A program made the position numbers and the translations under genes. The notes under the pieces are model-generated. The model was not told the DNA's origin and ran no database searches. It saw nothing but the letters and a program-made list of their open reading frames with translations. 64,000 nucleotides of DNA from contig VTEF01000005.1 of NCBI GenBank assembly GCA_008180335.1, positions 124,001 through 188,000 of the forward strand. Direction: 5' to 3'. Position 1 is the stretch's first letter. Every line of letters starts with the position of its first letter. Below, piece by piece: positions 44,197-52,129 of this stretch. The stretch is from Priestia megaterium (GTDB taxonomy: Bacteria > Bacillota > Bacilli > Bacillales > Bacillaceae_H).

Positions 44197-44892
44197 CTAT
44201 TTAGCACTTTCTGCTAAACTGCTTTGCAAAAGCTGTTCAACAAACTGTAAATGTTCCATCATCTGCAGATGCGCCTTTTTTGATTCTGATAATGTAATGG
44301 ATTGATAGATTTGATCGTGGTGTTTGGCAATTTTCTGAACTGCTTCTTCATTTCGTTCAATATAATGGTGAAAATCAACCATTGCCTTTTGCGTAGTTGT
44401 TGAGATAAACTGCATGAACTGGATAAGAATTTCATTGCCTGCTGCTTTGGCAATTGCCTGATGGAAATGATAATCAGCTTCCCATCTACTGATGAATTGT
44501 TTGGAGAGACTTTCTTCTAGAAGTTTTAAATCATTGTAAGACCGATTCAATGCGGCCATTTCAGCAATTCCTGGCTCTAATATTTTTCTCACTTGAAAAA
44601 GCTCCGTAATATCTCGAGCGCTGGGGAGTAAAATCGGATGATAAAATAATTTTGTTGAGTCAAATTTACAAATAAACGTGCCCTCGCCTTGTTTTACATA
44701 CACAGTACCTTTTCCTTGTAGAGTGGTGATGGCATCACGGACAGACGACCGCCCAACCCCGAACAAATCACAAAGTTCCCGAACCGAAGGCAGTTTTTCT
44801 CCTGCTTTAAATTCTCCGGCTTGAATCATTTTCTCAATTTGCTCAACCACTGACTCAGATATTTTCTTTCTAGAGATTTTTTCTACATTCAC
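44197..44892 (-). CDS. GntR/FadR-family regulator of glycolate genes
   Basis: A 231-residue regulator with an N-terminal GntR winged helix (GEKLPSVRELCDLFGVGRSS) and a C-terminal all-helical FCD ligand domain holding the metal-binding Asp/His positions (HFHQAIAKAAGN, KHHDQIYQSI). It resembles GlcC/LldR regulators for glycolate or lactate. It lies 71 bases upstream of glcE in the same direction, so it may be part of the operon. A palindrome over its own upstream region suggests autoregulation. Confidence 0.88.
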   Translation of the reverse strand: MNVEKISRKKISESVVEQIEKMIQAGEFKAGEKLPSVRELCDLFGVGRSSVRDAITTLQGKGTVYVKQGEGTFICKFDSTKLFYHPILLPSARDITELFQVRKILEPGIAEMAALNRSYNDLKLLEESLSKQFISRWEADYHFHQAIAKAAGNEILIQFMQFISTTTQKAMVDFHHYIERNEEAVQKIAKHHDQIYQSITLSESKKAHLQMMEHLQFVEQLLQSSLAESAK

Positions 44893-44915
44893 AAATCCCC
44901 CGCCTTTCAGTTATC

Positions 44916-44930
44916 ACATATCTGATATGT
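44916..44930. promoter_or_regulatory. Candidate GntR operator
   Basis: ACATATC, T, GATATGT: perfect 7-bp arms extended by TATC/TTAT at the edges, 23 bases upstream of the regulator's start. Confidence 0.5.
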
Positions 44931-45075
44931 TATCGCTTACATCCATTAAACCACCTTCGTGTTTCAGTTTCAATAAATTTTTAGAATTAACTAAATTTTT
45001 GTACATCTCCTAACTGATAGAGCGCTTCTATTTTGGTTAATTTAGAAGATACACTGGCACAAGTCATCTCTTATA

Positions 45076-45116
45076 GAAAAGACTCTGACGTTAAACTGCC
45101 GTCAGAGTCTTTTCTT
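45076..45116 (-). terminator. Terminator of the metallophosphoesterase gene
   Basis: A perfect 15-bp stem, GAAAAGACTCTGACG at 45076-45090 and its complement at 45100-45114. It includes the last codons of the gene. Confidence 0.85.
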
Positions 45117-45951
45117 TTTCTATTTTATCTAAAGATAGTTGATGAACCGTAATTTCAGGACGGCTTCCAATCCTGATGTTGATAGATGTTTGTCCTAACC
45201 CTTCACTTATATAGAAAGGTTTTTCATCATAGTGATGCAGCCCTTTGATCATACTCATTTCCATCATTTTACGTCCCAGCTTTGCAAGATGGTATGGCTT
45301 AGGCCAGTGTATTTGTCCGCCATGGAAATGACCTGCAAGAAGATAATCATAGTAGAAATTTTTCATTTTAAGAACGATATTAGGATCGTGTGTTAAAACT
45401 AAATGATATCCTCCTTTTAAGTCAGAAAATGATTTTTGCAAGTTGCTTCTTCTTGTATGAAAATCGTCAATGCCAATGATATTGACCTGTTTTCCTTCAA
45501 CAGTAATTGTCTCATTATCATTTTGGAGTGTTTTACAGCCATATTCTTCTAACATTTTTCTCAATAGTTCAAAGTCCTTTTGATTTAACTTGTAATCGTG
45601 ATTCCCAAATACAGCATAAGTTCCATACTTGGCATTTAAGCGATTAAATACTTGTAAATACGGAATAAGTTTTGTGATACTGCGTTTTTTATCTAGAAAA
45701 TCTCCTGTAAGAGCAATTAAATCAATTTGCTCATCTTTCAATTTATTATAAAGTTGTTCCGGTGAAATGGAAATCTTTTCAATATGCATATCTGAAATTT
45801 GTAAAATGTTTAAAAGAGGAACGTGTGGACGGTGAGCATTTACAGCTGATAAATTGACTTTATTCAAAACGACCTTTTGAGTGTTTTTATATGCTTTATA
45901 AAAAACGTGTATAGCAGCGACAAACAACATAATTAGAAAAAGTAGTTTCAT
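45091..45951 (-). CDS. Membrane-anchored metallophosphoesterase (YkuE-like)
   Basis: A 286-residue calcineurin-like phosphoesterase with one N-terminal membrane helix (LLFLIMLFVAAIHVFY). The five metal-site motifs are in order: SDMH near 53, TGDFLD near 83, FGNHD near 118, LTHDPN near 187 and AGHFHGGQ near 210. The active domain probably faces outside. Related Bacillus proteins (YkuE, YpbG) act on phospholipids or envelope phosphates. The gene is single. Confidence 0.87.
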   Translation of the reverse strand: MKLLFLIMLFVAAIHVFYKAYKNTQKVVLNKVNLSAVNAHRPHVPLLNILQISDMHIEKISISPEQLYNKLKDEQIDLIALTGDFLDKKRSITKLIPYLQVFNRLNAKYGTYAVFGNHDYKLNQKDFELLRKMLEEYGCKTLQNDNETITVEGKQVNIIGIDDFHTRRSNLQKSFSDLKGGYHLVLTHDPNIVLKMKNFYYDYLLAGHFHGGQIHWPKPYHLAKLGRKMMEMSMIKGLHHYDEKPFYISEGLGQTSINIRIGSRPEITVHQLSLDKIEKEKTLTAV

Positions 45952-46109
45952 GATACCTCCTCCCCCTCATCACATTATAGAGGAATCGAATGTAGATTAT
46001 TAGAGGTAATTACTAGCAATTATTAAAGAGAGAGCAGAATTAGAATCATTTAACTTTATCTTTTAAAAAGAGAAATATTAGGATAGGAAATTCCTGGTAT
46101 CAAAAAAAA
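45952..46109. other. Gene-free stretch before two terminators
   Basis: No reading frame with a ribosome site. Together with 46141-46264 it makes a 310-base spacer between the phosphoesterase and methyltransferase genes, containing only two hairpins. Confidence 0.4.
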
Positions 46110-46141
46110 AACGAAGTGCCCTCTGCAAGTCATCTTCGTTC
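46103..46141 (-). terminator. Terminator with long T-run
   Basis: AACGAAG (46110-46116) pairs with CTTCGTT (46134-46140), read on the minus strand into ten T residues. It is the second hairpin after the methyltransferase gene. Confidence 0.65.
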
Positions 46142-46194
46142 ACTTGTTGAGCTTTAAATTATCTAGGAATGTTAAATGAGTTTTATAAATCAGA

Positions 46195-46226
46195 AGAGAG
46201 CATGATAAAACCGGAAATGCTCTCTC
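46195..46226 (-). terminator. Hairpin after the methyltransferase gene
   Basis: AGAGAGCAT pairs with ATGCTCTCT around a 13-base loop, 40 bases after the gene end. The T-run is weak. Confidence 0.5.
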
Positions 46227-46264
46227 CTCAACAGCTGAAACCCAACATGATTTTCATAAAAAGC

Positions 46265-46843
46265 TTATAGTACAGCTGTAAAATACAATTCATTATAAAG
46301 AAGACATTTTTTAAACCTTCTTAGCACATTACAGCGAAAAGCTTCCTTAGTAAAATAATTTAAATAATCCTCTTCATTTCGAATATAGTCACCTTTATCG
46401 TTATATTTCATAAACCAATTGCTAATCGGAGACTTTTCAAAAAAGCAAGGTTCAATCGCGATTATTCTTCCCCCTGGTTTTAGAATTCTTTTAAATTCTT
46501 TTACATAGTATTGAATCGTTTCTGGAGGAATATGATGCAGTACGGCCACAATTAAAATAAAATCAAAACTGTTTTCCTCTACAGAAATTTTGTCATCCGT
46601 AAAAGATTCGAACTGGTACTCAGGATACATGCGTTTTGCAAAGTCAATCCTATGTATATCAGGATCAATTCCAAAGTAATGATTGGGTGAACATAATGTA
46701 CAGTTAGCTCCGGTACCCGCTCCAAAATCTAAGACTGTTTGATTTGTAAAATCAAAATGCTGTTGAATATTATTTTGAATGTATATTTTTGTTATCCATT
46801 TTGGTCGAATTAATGAATGATAAATTCTAGGTGATAATTGCAA
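46265..46843 (-). CDS. Class I SAM-dependent methyltransferase
   Basis: A 192-residue methyltransferase of the methyltransferase-11 type. The SAM motif I is TVLDFGAGTGANC near 37-49, with acidic DPD after motif II, FDFILIVAVLHHIPPE (motif IV) and ILKPGGRIIAIEP (motif VI). It starts at TTG 46843 immediately after the stop of a 40-residue peptide gene (TAA-TTG), so its translation probably depends on that of the peptide. The substrate is unknown; it could modify the peptide, a small molecule or a lipid. Confidence 0.8.
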   Translation of the reverse strand: MQLSPRIYHSLIRPKWITKIYIQNNIQQHFDFTNQTVLDFGAGTGANCTLCSPNHYFGIDPDIHRIDFAKRMYPEYQFESFTDDKISVEENSFDFILIVAVLHHIPPETIQYYVKEFKRILKPGGRIIAIEPCFFEKSPISNWFMKYNDKGDYIRNEEDYLNYFTKEAFRCNVLRRFKKCLLYNELYFTAVL

Positions 46844-46966
46844 TTAAAAACACCTGCACTTTTTCAGTTTTGAAGTTGATTTCATACAAATTTTATAAAA
46901 AATCTTTTTCCAACGATTTCGTTGATCAATCTTCTGTCGACAACTGCTTCTGTTATTTTTATACAT
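46844..46966 (-). CDS. 40-residue basic Cys-containing peptide coupled to the methyltransferase
   Basis: A 40-codon frame from ATG 46966, with AAAGGAG ten bases upstream, the best ribosome site in the region. The peptide is strongly basic, contains four Cys (positions 9, 28, 37, 39) and ends in KKCRCF. The stop TAA is directly followed by the TTG start of the methyltransferase. It could be a leader for translational coupling or a modified-peptide precursor. A different frame here is also open over 60 codons but has no ribosome site. Confidence 0.45.
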   Translation of the reverse strand: MYKNNRSSCRQKIDQRNRWKKIFYKICMKSTSKLKKCRCF

Positions 46967-47315
46967 AATTTAATTTCTCCTTTGTTACATTGGCGATGTT
47001 TCCTTAGATAGCTCATTATTTTCTGCAGCCATTTCTTCTTTCTGCTCACGGCAACAATACACAAGTTAAAAATGCTTAATTTATAATCATTGCTATAGCT
47101 ATATGAATTGATTACCTCCTGAATTGAAGGGCATGTGTCAATGCATTTTAAACATAATGATAGTATGACTTTTGAAAGAAATTTTTATTAGCTTTTATTT
47201 TATATGGAATCAATTGGTACAGCCGCATGAATGATTTGCTAGTGTAAAAAAAGAAAAAAAGACAGAGTCTATACATGCCTATACCTATAAGTGAATGAAA
47301 GTAGGTGATTAAATT
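46967..47315. other. Intergenic stretch
   Basis: No supported gene. An AGGAGG at about 47117-47122 (minus strand) is followed by no good start codon, only a ten-codon frame, so it may be a decayed small gene. Confidence 0.35.
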
Positions 47316-47498
47316 ATGAAAAATAATATTCAAGTACTGCCTATTATTGCTTCTATCGGAATTGGTGCTGCTGCTTATAGTATGATGACAGGGCGAAACA
47401 GCGGACAACTTCAAAATATGATTCCTCTCTCTGGTATGAATAATCAAGGCATGAATGGTCAAACCTCTCAGCCGATGGCAAATACAGATAGTCAGTAA
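47316..47498 (+). CDS. Small DUF3918-like (YrzQ-type) protein
   Basis: A 60-residue protein with one hydrophobic helix (VLPIIASIGIGAAAYSMM) and a Gly/Asn/Gln-rich tail with repeated GMN. ATG 47316 follows AGTAGGTG. The shape, a short N-terminal helix ending in a Tyr/Met motif and then a basic or polar tail, is that of the small DUF3918-type proteins of Bacillus; a related but longer one lies at 52130. Function unknown. Confidence in the family name is moderate. Confidence 0.5.
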   Translation: MKNNIQVLPIIASIGIGAAAYSMMTGRNSGQLQNMIPLSGMNNQGMNGQTSQPMANTDSQ

Positions 47499-47555
47499 AA
47501 CAGCAACGAGCACAAAACAGGAAGTTTAGAAGCTAAATAATTTCCGACATAAAAT

Positions 47556-47592
47556 GAGCCGTGTTTTCTCATCCAAGGAAAAACGGCTCTTC
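47556..47592. terminator. Terminator between small gene and yetF-like gene
   Basis: GAGCCGT-GTTTT pairs with AAAA-ACGGCTC. It lies between the convergent ends at 47498 and 47685. Confidence 0.6.
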
Positions 47593-47684
47593 TACTACAT
47601 ATCAGTTTACGGAATATCGATTGATTCTAGCGTCTGAACCCTCGGTAAGGAGTTTGAGACATTAAAATGTCACTTTATTTGCCA

Positions 47685-48545
47685 TTAACTTCTTAAAACA
47701 GGAGTTACGTTATCAAGTACTTTTTGTAATTTTTCACTATTTTCACTATACATACGCTTGGCTTCCTGTGCTTCTGTTCCAAGAGCAAACAGCTCTAAAT
47801 CTGCTTGACATTTCTTTATCGTTGCCAGTATTAATGGTTTTTCTTGAGGAGATGGGACTTTAAGCTTGTCATCAAAAAGATCGACTTGTAATTGTCCGTA
47901 AGAATCCACCTGCCCAAGAAAAACATTTTCAACTGTAACTCCTAGCTTCGCTAACTCCGTGTTTAACCAATTTCTGCTTTGACCAATCGTAGACAGCGGC
48001 TCGTCTAATATTTCCCCATCCATAATCACAGTCTCAGGTTCTTTAATTGGAGCAACGGCTACACCTAGATCTTTTGCAGTTAAAGGTTGATTTTCTTTCT
48101 TTAATAACACGTTGAAATCCCCGTCCGCCTCTAATATCCCAAATTCCACATCAGCTGCATTAAAGACATCTTTTTTTCGAAGCAACTCCAACAGCTCATC
48201 GGTTGTGTATCGTTCCTTTTTTAAATTATCTTCCATGATTTTTCCATCTTTAATAAACACCGTTCCTTGTCCTTCTATAAAATCGCGAAAGGTTTTACTC
48301 TTTAAGGAAAGTAAACCGGCTAAATATGGGATCCCTGCAAAGATTACAACTCCGATTATCCCTTGCATAATATTTCGTTCAAGCCCCATTGCCACTTCTC
48401 CTGCTATGCTACCAATCGTAATCCCTGTAACATATTCAAAGAATGAAAGTTGGGACAGCTGCTTTTTACCCAGCAATTTTGTAATGAGAAAAAGCACAAC
48501 TAAAAATAATGAGCACCGTATAACTGTATCTAACCACTCAGGCAC
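47685..48545 (-). CDS. DUF421 membrane protein with C-terminal DUF1657 domain (spoVA operon)
   Basis: A 286-residue protein. Three membrane helices (about 8-85) and the conserved cytoplasmic YetF/DUF421 domain (SLKSKTFRDFIEGQGTVFIKDG split at about 80-100, ELLRKKDVFNAADVEFGILE near 115-135, and IMDGEILDEPLSTIGQSRNWL) come first. Residues about 240-286 (KKCQADLELFALGTEAQEAK and later LQKVLDNVTPVL) match the small DUF1657 proteins encoded at 48579 and 51218. This DUF421-DUF1657 fusion is a mark of the spoVA2mob operon. GTG 48545 follows AGGAGGTG. It is the last operon gene. Confidence 0.85.
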   Translation of the reverse strand: MPEWLDTVIRCSLFLVVLFLITKLLGKKQLSQLSFFEYVTGITIGSIAGEVAMGLERNIMQGIIGVVIFAGIPYLAGLLSLKSKTFRDFIEGQGTVFIKDGKIMEDNLKKERYTTDELLELLRKKDVFNAADVEFGILEADGDFNVLLKKENQPLTAKDLGVAVAPIKEPETVIMDGEILDEPLSTIGQSRNWLNTELAKLGVTVENVFLGQVDSYGQLQVDLFDDKLKVPSPQEKPLILATIKKCQADLELFALGTEAQEAKRMYSENSEKLQKVLDNVTPVLRS

Positions 48546-48578
48546 GGCTTAACACCTCCTATAAAAGAATCGTTTATG

Positions 48579-48785
48579 TTAAAAGCCTTTATATTGGGGT
48601 TCTTCTCGTTCCAATTCCCCAATCCTCTGTTTTAAATCCTTTGCTACTTCGTTCACTACAAGCATTGTCTCGTGTAAAGTACGTTTTGCTTGATCGTCTT
48701 GAGTTCGTAATGCTAAACTCGATAAGCCTGCTTCTACTCCTTTAAGATTAGCGAGACATTGCTTTACTTCTGATGCGATAGTCAT
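48579..48785 (-). CDS. DUF1657 protein
   Basis: A 68-residue helical protein: VKQCLANLKGVEAGLSSLAL, then ETMLVVNEVAKDLKQRIGEL and the ending EEPQYKGF. It is a paralogue of the first gene of the operon (51218-51421), which ends EEPQYKQ. ATG 48785 follows AAGGAG. DUF1657 genes recur in spoVA2-type operons; the function is not known, but spore-membrane DPA movement is the likely setting. Confidence 0.88.
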   Translation of the reverse strand: MTIASEVKQCLANLKGVEAGLSSLALRTQDDQAKRTLHETMLVVNEVAKDLKQRIGELEREEPQYKGF

Positions 48786-48797
48786 TCTATCTTCTCC

Positions 48798-49148
48798 TTA
48801 TCCTTTTGGTTTAAAAAATATAGCACCGACCATTCCAAAAATAATAGCAGCTGAAATTCCGGCACTTGTTACTTCAAACATCCCCGAGATTACACCAATT
48901 AAGCCGTGTTTTTCTGCTTCAGCCATTGCGCCATGTACAAGTGCATTCCCAAAGCTTGTAATAGGAACTGTAGCCCCAGCTCCAGCAAAATCAATAAAGG
49001 GTTCGTATAAACCAACCCCATCGAGCAGGGCGCCAACCACAACGAATATACTTAGTGTATGTGCCGGTGTAAGCTTAAACACATCGAACATAATTTGTCC
49101 AATCACGCAAATTAAACCGCCTACGACAAAAGCCCAAAAAAAGATCAT
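48798..49148 (-). CDS. spoVAE: Stage V sporulation protein AE (SpoVAEb)
   Basis: A 116-residue membrane protein of the SpoVAC/AE family with three or four hydrophobic helices and [20 protein letters not shown], the conserved loop of the family. It is part of the channel that moves Ca-dipicolinate into forming spores and out at germination. Its ATG overlaps the spoVAD stop (ATGA). Confidence 0.93.
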   Translation of the reverse strand: MIFFWAFVVGGLICVIGQIMFDVFKLTPAHTLSIFVVVGALLDGVGLYEPFIDFAGAGATVPITSFGNALVHGAMAEAEKHGLIGVISGMFEVTSAGISAAIIFGMVGAIFFKPKG

Positions 49149-50164
49149 GACTGCAGCTCACCTCCATACTCAATCGAAACGGCGTGTGCGATACAAGGAA
49201 TCGTTTCATTTTGCTGAAAGCTTAGTGGTGATAATAAAGCGCCTGTCGCTACAACTAATATTCGTTTAAACTCACCTTTTTTCATTTGATTTAATAAATG
49301 ACCGTAGACAACTGTTGCTGAACAGCCCGGTCCGCTTGCTCCTGCCAAGACTGGCTGGCCTTCTCTGTAAATCATAAGCCCGCAATCCTTGTATTGTTCT
49401 TCACGTATCGGTGTTCCATGTTTTTTAAATAAATCCAGTGATATTTCATGTCCAATTTGTCCGAGATCTCCAGTGACAATTAAATCATAATAAGATGGAT
49501 CGAGATTTCGTTCCGTCAAGTGAGCTTCAATTGTATCGACAGCAGCCGGAGCCATTGCTCCTCCCATATTAAACGGATCAGTCATTCCCATATCAATGAC
49601 ACGGCCAATCGTGGCAGATGTGACACGCGGCCCCTCTCCAGTATCACTTAATAAAGCAACGCCAGCCCCCGTCACTGTCCACTGTGCAGTAGGTGGTTTT
49701 TGCCCTCCATATTCAGTCGGATAACGAAACTGTTTTTCAACGGCGGTGTTATGGCTAGAAGTCCCTGTTAATAAATACTTTGCTCCTTTTGTATTAACGA
49801 TATAAGCGCCAAGAGCCAATCCTTCCATTGAAGTAGAACAGGCTCCAAATAAGCCAAGATAAGGTGCTCCAAGCGTTCGGCAAGCAAAACTTGTGGGAGT
49901 GATTTGATTAATAAGGTCGCCTCCCAGAAAAAATTGAATTTGTTCCTTTTGAAGCTTGGCTTTTTCAATTGCTTTTTGGCACGCTTCTTCTAAAAGAACC
50001 TTATTCGCCTTTTCATAAGAATCTTGTCCCAGCCATAGATCGGCATGAAGAAGATCAAAGTCTTCTGCAAGCAAACCTTCTGCCTCAAACGGTCCTCCAA
50101 CCGTCCCAGTAGAGATAATAACAGGCTTTTGATCAAATACCCATGTGCGATGACCCTTCAACAT
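49145..50164 (-). CDS. spoVAD: Stage V sporulation protein AD
   Basis: A 339-residue soluble protein with a thiolase-like fold that binds dipicolinic acid on the inner spore membrane. [26 protein letters not shown]-like [13 protein letters not shown] and the start [20 protein letters not shown] are typical. ATG 50164 is preferred to 50179, because it shares one base with the spoVAC stop (TAATG) and GGGGTGG lies upstream. Length matches the family. Confidence 0.94.
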   Translation of the reverse strand: MLKGHRTWVFDQKPVIISTGTVGGPFEAEGLLAEDFDLLHADLWLGQDSYEKANKVLLEEACQKAIEKAKLQKEQIQFFLGGDLINQITPTSFACRTLGAPYLGLFGACSTSMEGLALGAYIVNTKGAKYLLTGTSSHNTAVEKQFRYPTEYGGQKPPTAQWTVTGAGVALLSDTGEGPRVTSATIGRVIDMGMTDPFNMGGAMAPAAVDTIEAHLTERNLDPSYYDLIVTGDLGQIGHEISLDLFKKHGTPIREEQYKDCGLMIYREGQPVLAGASGPGCSATVVYGHLLNQMKKGEFKRILVVATGALLSPLSFQQNETIPCIAHAVSIEYGGELQS

Positions 50165-50643
50165 TACAAACCACCCCACTGTATAAAAATCGTTTTAATG
50201 GTTGCAATCACAAACGCAGAAAAGGTACCAAACAAAATGACAGAGCCAGCTAGCTTAAACATATTCCCCCCTACACCTAATACAAATCCCTCAGTTCGAT
50301 GTTCAATGCAAGCTGAAATAACAGCGTTTCCAAATCCGGTAACCGGAACCGCAGAACCAGCTCCGCCAAATTGAGCAATTCGATCGTAGACGCCAAATCC
50401 TGTTAGAAGCATAGAGATGAAAATTAACGTCCCTACTGTTGGATTTCCAGCTGTTTGGTCCGTAAAATTGAAATTATAAATATAAAACATTTGAATGGCC
50501 TGACCAATAAGACAAATAATTCCTCCTGTAAAGAAAGCTTTTATACAATTTTTAACTACTGGTCTTTTCGTTTCTCTTTGCTTTTCAAACGCTTGATATT
50601 CCTGTTGTACAGGTGTTAATTGTTTCTTCTGATTGTTTGACAT
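50164..50643 (-). CDS. spoVAC: Stage V sporulation protein AC
   Basis: A 159-residue membrane protein. A charged N-terminus (residues 1-30) precedes four hydrophobic helices and the family loop FGGAGSAVPVTGFGNAVISA, parallel to that of SpoVAE. SpoVAC acts as a mechanosensitive channel for dipicolinate in Bacillus subtilis. ATG 50643 follows AAAGAGGTG. It is coupled to spoVAD. Confidence 0.94.
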   Translation of the reverse strand: MSNNQKKQLTPVQQEYQAFEKQRETKRPVVKNCIKAFFTGGIICLIGQAIQMFYIYNFNFTDQTAGNPTVGTLIFISMLLTGFGVYDRIAQFGGAGSAVPVTGFGNAVISACIEHRTEGFVLGVGGNMFKLAGSVILFGTFSAFVIATIKTIFIQWGGL

Positions 50644-50659
50644 GCCGGCACCTCTTTCC

Positions 50660-51133
50660 TTACGCTTTTTCCTTCATAAGACTTTTAAGATCATCAAATT
50701 CTTTTTTTAATGCTTTCTTCTTTGTCTTATCTTTTTGTAGTTTCTTTTCTAGTTGTTCCAGCTCCAAATAAATTTTCTGATCAGTTGACACGAGAATTTT
50801 ATGATCAGGATACTTTTTTTCTAATTCTGATTTCACGTCCTTTTTAATCCCCTTTAATCGCAACCGGTCAAATTGGTTGACTTTTACTGCCAGCAATAGC
50901 TCTTTATCTGTATTCACAGCCTTTACATCCGTAATCTCTTCTTTTTTGATGACCTTTTCCTTTGCTTCATTCGCAACGGATTGATCAATCGACTTGCGTG
51001 TATGTACCTTTACAACATCCGCATCATTGTTGTTATTAGCAGATTGATCCTCGTTTCCGGCACACCCTGAGCTAAATCCGATAGTAGCTGTTAAAAAAAG
51101 CGGAAAAATAAATGCTCTTATCTTATCTTTCAT
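50660..51133 (-). CDS. YhcN/YlaJ-family sporulation lipoprotein
   Basis: A 157-residue lipoprotein. The signal peptide ends in FSSGC. The YhcN/YlaJ domain follows: VKVHTRKSIDQSVANEAKEK, then AVNTDKELLLAVKVNQFDRL and a Lys-rich coiled C-terminus. ATG 51133 has AGGTGA upstream. Such lipoproteins sit in the spore membrane; one is the second gene of spoVA2mob. It lies 84 bases after the first DUF1657 gene, with a terminator hairpin between. Confidence 0.88.
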   Translation of the reverse strand: MKDKIRAFIFPLFLTATIGFSSGCAGNEDQSANNNNDADVVKVHTRKSIDQSVANEAKEKVIKKEEITDVKAVNTDKELLLAVKVNQFDRLRLKGIKKDVKSELEKKYPDHKILVSTDQKIYLELEQLEKKLQKDKTKKKALKKEFDDLKSLMKEKA

Positions 51134-51176
51134 AAAAATCACCTATCCTTTTCTATTCCTAAATCATTCGGCGTGT

Positions 51177-51206
51177 AAAAAAGGTTGGTTCAGTTAACCA
51201 ACCTTC
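51177..51206 (-). terminator. Terminator/attenuator inside the spoVA operon
   Basis: AAGGTTGGTT (51181-51190) pairs perfectly with AACCAACCTT (51196-51205) and reads on the minus strand into six T residues. It lies between the first DUF1657 gene and the lipoprotein gene, so only part of the transcripts may continue. Confidence 0.8.
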
Positions 51207-51217
51207 TTGTGTTACTG

Positions 51218-51421
51218 TTATTGTTTGTATTGAGGTTCTTCTTGCTCAATTTGCTGAACTCGAGGAGAGAGGTTATCGATGATCTCTTGAGTTTGTTGAG
51301 CAGCATCCTGATAGAGCTGTTTCGCCTGTTGATTATCAGTTGCCAAAGCAAAACCTTCAAAACTTGCTTGAGCACTCTTTAATCCAGCTAAAGTTTGTTT
51401 AACTTGATTGATTACTGTCAT
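51218..51421 (-). CDS. DUF1657 protein, first gene of the spoVA operon
   Basis: A 67-residue, two-helix protein (VKQTLAGLKSAQASFEGFAL, then LYQDAAQQTQEIIDNLSPRV and the tail EEPQYKQ). ATG 51421 with GGGAGG upstream is chosen over ATG 51496, whose added residues do not match the family. It is preceded by a sigma-G-like promoter and followed by a strong hairpin, so its own message may be the most abundant of the operon. Confidence 0.9.
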   Translation of the reverse strand: MTVINQVKQTLAGLKSAQASFEGFALATDNQQAKQLYQDAAQQTQEIIDNLSPRVQQIEQEEPQYKQ

Positions 51422-51501
51422 AAATAATTCCTCCCAAGATTTATTAACTACAATTCTAGAGTGCTTAAAAAAATGGTTTTTATGCTCGTTAAACAAGTAA
51501 A

Positions 51502-51531
51502 TTTAATGTAATTTTTTTACACATTCATGCA
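51502..51531 (-). promoter_or_regulatory. Sigma-G-like promoter of the spoVA operon
   Basis: On the minus strand TGCATG (51526-51531), 17 bases, then CATTAAA (51502-51508). This agrees with the forespore sigma-G consensus (TGMATR, CATWHTA) at all but one position. It lies about 80 bases upstream of the first gene. Confidence 0.65.
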
Positions 51532-51541
51532 TCTAAAAATG

Positions 51542-51567
51542 AAAAAACCCCTTTTAACAAAGGGGAT
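51542..51567 (-). terminator. Terminator of the small gene 51733-51870
   Basis: CCCCTTT, loop TAAC, AAAGGGG, followed on the minus strand by six T residues. Confidence 0.75.
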
Positions 51568-51732
51568 TGTACGGTAAATAAAGCTCTCATTAAATGATGG
51601 TTTCTTTTCATTAAAATTCATTTTCTTAAAACGCTATCGTTTCAAACTGCCTTGTTCACAACCCTGTTTTTTCAAAAAAGATAAAAGTAGTTTCGCTTAA
51701 AACCATTATAAGTATTAGCAGGAAAAGCAAGA

Positions 51733-51870
51733 TTACCGTGCTGGACTTCCTGACCCACCGCTTTTATTAAAAAGCTGGGAAAAACCTTTAAAGCCGAAAG
51801 CTCCAGTAGATAATAACCCAAGAATCATTCCGCCAAATACAGCTACCCATTTGTTAATCAACTCAATCAC
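51733..51870 (-). CDS. Small membrane protein (45 residues)
   Basis: A frame from GTG 51870 to TAA 51733. One hydrophobic helix (WVAVFGGMILGLLSTGAFGF) is followed by a soluble end (LFNKSGGSGSPAR). An AGG lies just upstream. A terminator is placed correctly downstream. The family is not recognised. It lies between the spoVA promoter and the divergent DUF3918-like gene. Confidence 0.45.
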   Translation of the reverse strand: MIELINKWVAVFGGMILGLLSTGAFGFKGFSQLFNKSGGSGSPAR

Positions 51871-52129
51871 CCCTAATCCAACTTTTTTCTTGTAATAACC
51901 ATACATCTCTTAAAGTAGGCATTATTTTTTAAAAAATACCAGTTAATAATCGTAAAACAAAATAAAACTTTAACCAGCAGCGATTTTCTTCATCTTTATT
52001 GATTAACAGCCAACCATTGAGGGTAAAAATAGTATTACTTTTCCAGCATATATAAATTCAGCTGTCAAAAGATAAAAGCGTTGAAAGAACATTTTTCTTT
52101 CAAACAAATTCTAAAGAGGTATGCACAAC

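Noticed and set aside
46882-47064. 60-codon minus-strand frame over the small peptide
   Set aside because: It overlaps the 40-codon frame in another phase and has no ribosome site, whereas the shorter frame has AAAGGAG and abuts the methyltransferase start.
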